A stretch of 46,680 nt of DNA from an uncultured Oscillibacter sp. (GTDB lineage Bacteria > Bacillota > Clostridia > Oscillospirales > Oscillospiraceae), in contig NZ_CAJTUX010000015.1 of NCBI RefSeq assembly GCF_910579365.1, forward strand, positions 1 through 46,680. The letters are read 5' to 3'. Position numbers and translations under genes: made by a program. Below, one piece after another: positions 46,491 to 46,680 of the stretch. How positions within the stretch are numbered: the stretch's first letter is position 1; each line of letters opens with the position of its first letter. Below the pieces are notes generated by a model that did no database searches, was not told the DNA's origin, and worked only from the letters and a program-made list of their open reading frames with translations.

Positions 46491-46680
46491 ATGGATAAAA
46501 TTCTATTGCTGGAAGACGATGTGAGTCTGATGGATGGACTGACCTATTCCCTGCGGCGGCAGGGTTACGAATTAGACGTTGTCCGGACGGTCGCTGAGGC
46601 GCTTGCGCTTCTGCCCAACCTCAGTCAGTATGTTCTGCTGCTTCTGGATGTCACTCTGCCGGACGGAACGGGGTTTGAAG
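46491..46680 (+). CDS. Two-component response regulator, 5' part
   Basis: The first 63 residues read MDKILLLEDDVSLMDGLTYS, LRRQGYELDVVRTVAEALAL and LLLLDVTLPDGTGFE. These are the acidic pair E8-D9-D10, the phosphoacceptor Asp in LLDVTLPDG (about residue 54) and the receiver-domain layout of OmpR/PhoB-type regulators. The output domain lies beyond the window. It probably works with a histidine kinase encoded further right. This is ordinary host chromosome. Confidence 0.85.
   Translation, partial: MDKILLLEDDVSLMDGLTYSLRRQGYELDVVRTVAEALALLPNLSQYVLLLLDVTLPDGTGFE

Noticed and set aside
1..46680. tRNA or rRNA genes
   Set aside because: No cloverleaf with GTTCGANTC-type T-arm or rRNA signature was found by eye; a tRNAscan run would be decisive.

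Overview
The window looks like DNA from a gut Firmicute of the Oscillospiraceae type (Flavonifractor or Pseudoflavonifractor-like). This rests on fairly high GC, strong AGGAGG ribosome-binding sites, a Clostridia-type siphophage gene set, BspA-like leucine-rich repeat genes and the debris of an AmmeMemoRadiSam locus. No genus-level marker such as rRNA is present, so the assignment is an inference.

Most of the window is one temperate siphophage, or two abutting ones, read mainly on the minus strand. From right to left: a truncated large terminase (44.5-44.85 kb), portal (43.1-44.5), a MuF-like head protein with a C-terminal JAB-like domain (39.5-41.2), Gp20-type scaffold and major capsid (37.5-39.0), head-tail and tail genes (34.4-37.5), tape measure (32.0-33.9), and baseplate, tail and receptor-binding genes (27.3-32.0). 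After an interruption come lysis genes (10.4-12.4: XhlA-like protein, holins, CHAP endolysin) and a five-gene operon of Gly-, Pro- and Cys-rich proteins (7.1-10.1). The early and lysogeny region follows: a large serine integrase, an HNH protein and a LexA/CI-like repressor on the plus strand (4.0-7.0), and, divergently, a Cro-like regulator and early genes (DUF2800, 3D-domain protein, DUF2815, NUMOD4/HNH) that run off the left edge. Lysis end and integrase are only about 85 bp apart, which is the order of a circular or attP-type phage map rather than of a simple integrated prophage.

Two small plus-strand cassettes sit inside the minus-strand late operon (33.9-34.35 and 41.3-43.06 kb). Each has its own near-consensus promoter, a short helical protein and a ribbon-helix-helix-like protein. 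The second faces a phage antirepressor across shared operators, so it looks like a small secondary immunity switch. The lysis region also holds a probable type I toxin-antitoxin pair (28-aa hydrophobic peptide plus antisense RNA).

The phage is interrupted at about 12.4-27.6 kb by an accessory island: excisionase and winged-helix genes, a DUF6076 protein, a scrambled AmmeMemoRadiSam pseudogene, BspA-type repeat genes, and a two-gene operon with its own promoter (18.8-27.2 kb). That operon encodes a 1193-aa HEPN-SNF2 helicase and a 1571-aa protein with two Hsp90/sacsin-like ATPase modules and a C-terminal zinc ribbon. It is the strongest candidate here for an uncharacterised anti-phage or stress system.

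The right end (44.85-46.68 kb) is a patchwork: a break inside terminase, a 15-bp hairpin, an orphan ORF, a 5'-truncated and frameshifted IS5-type transposase fused in frame to a transglutaminase-like remnant, and the start of a response-regulator gene. The left end starts with 21 G residues, which look artificial. Assembly chimerism at both ends cannot be excluded.
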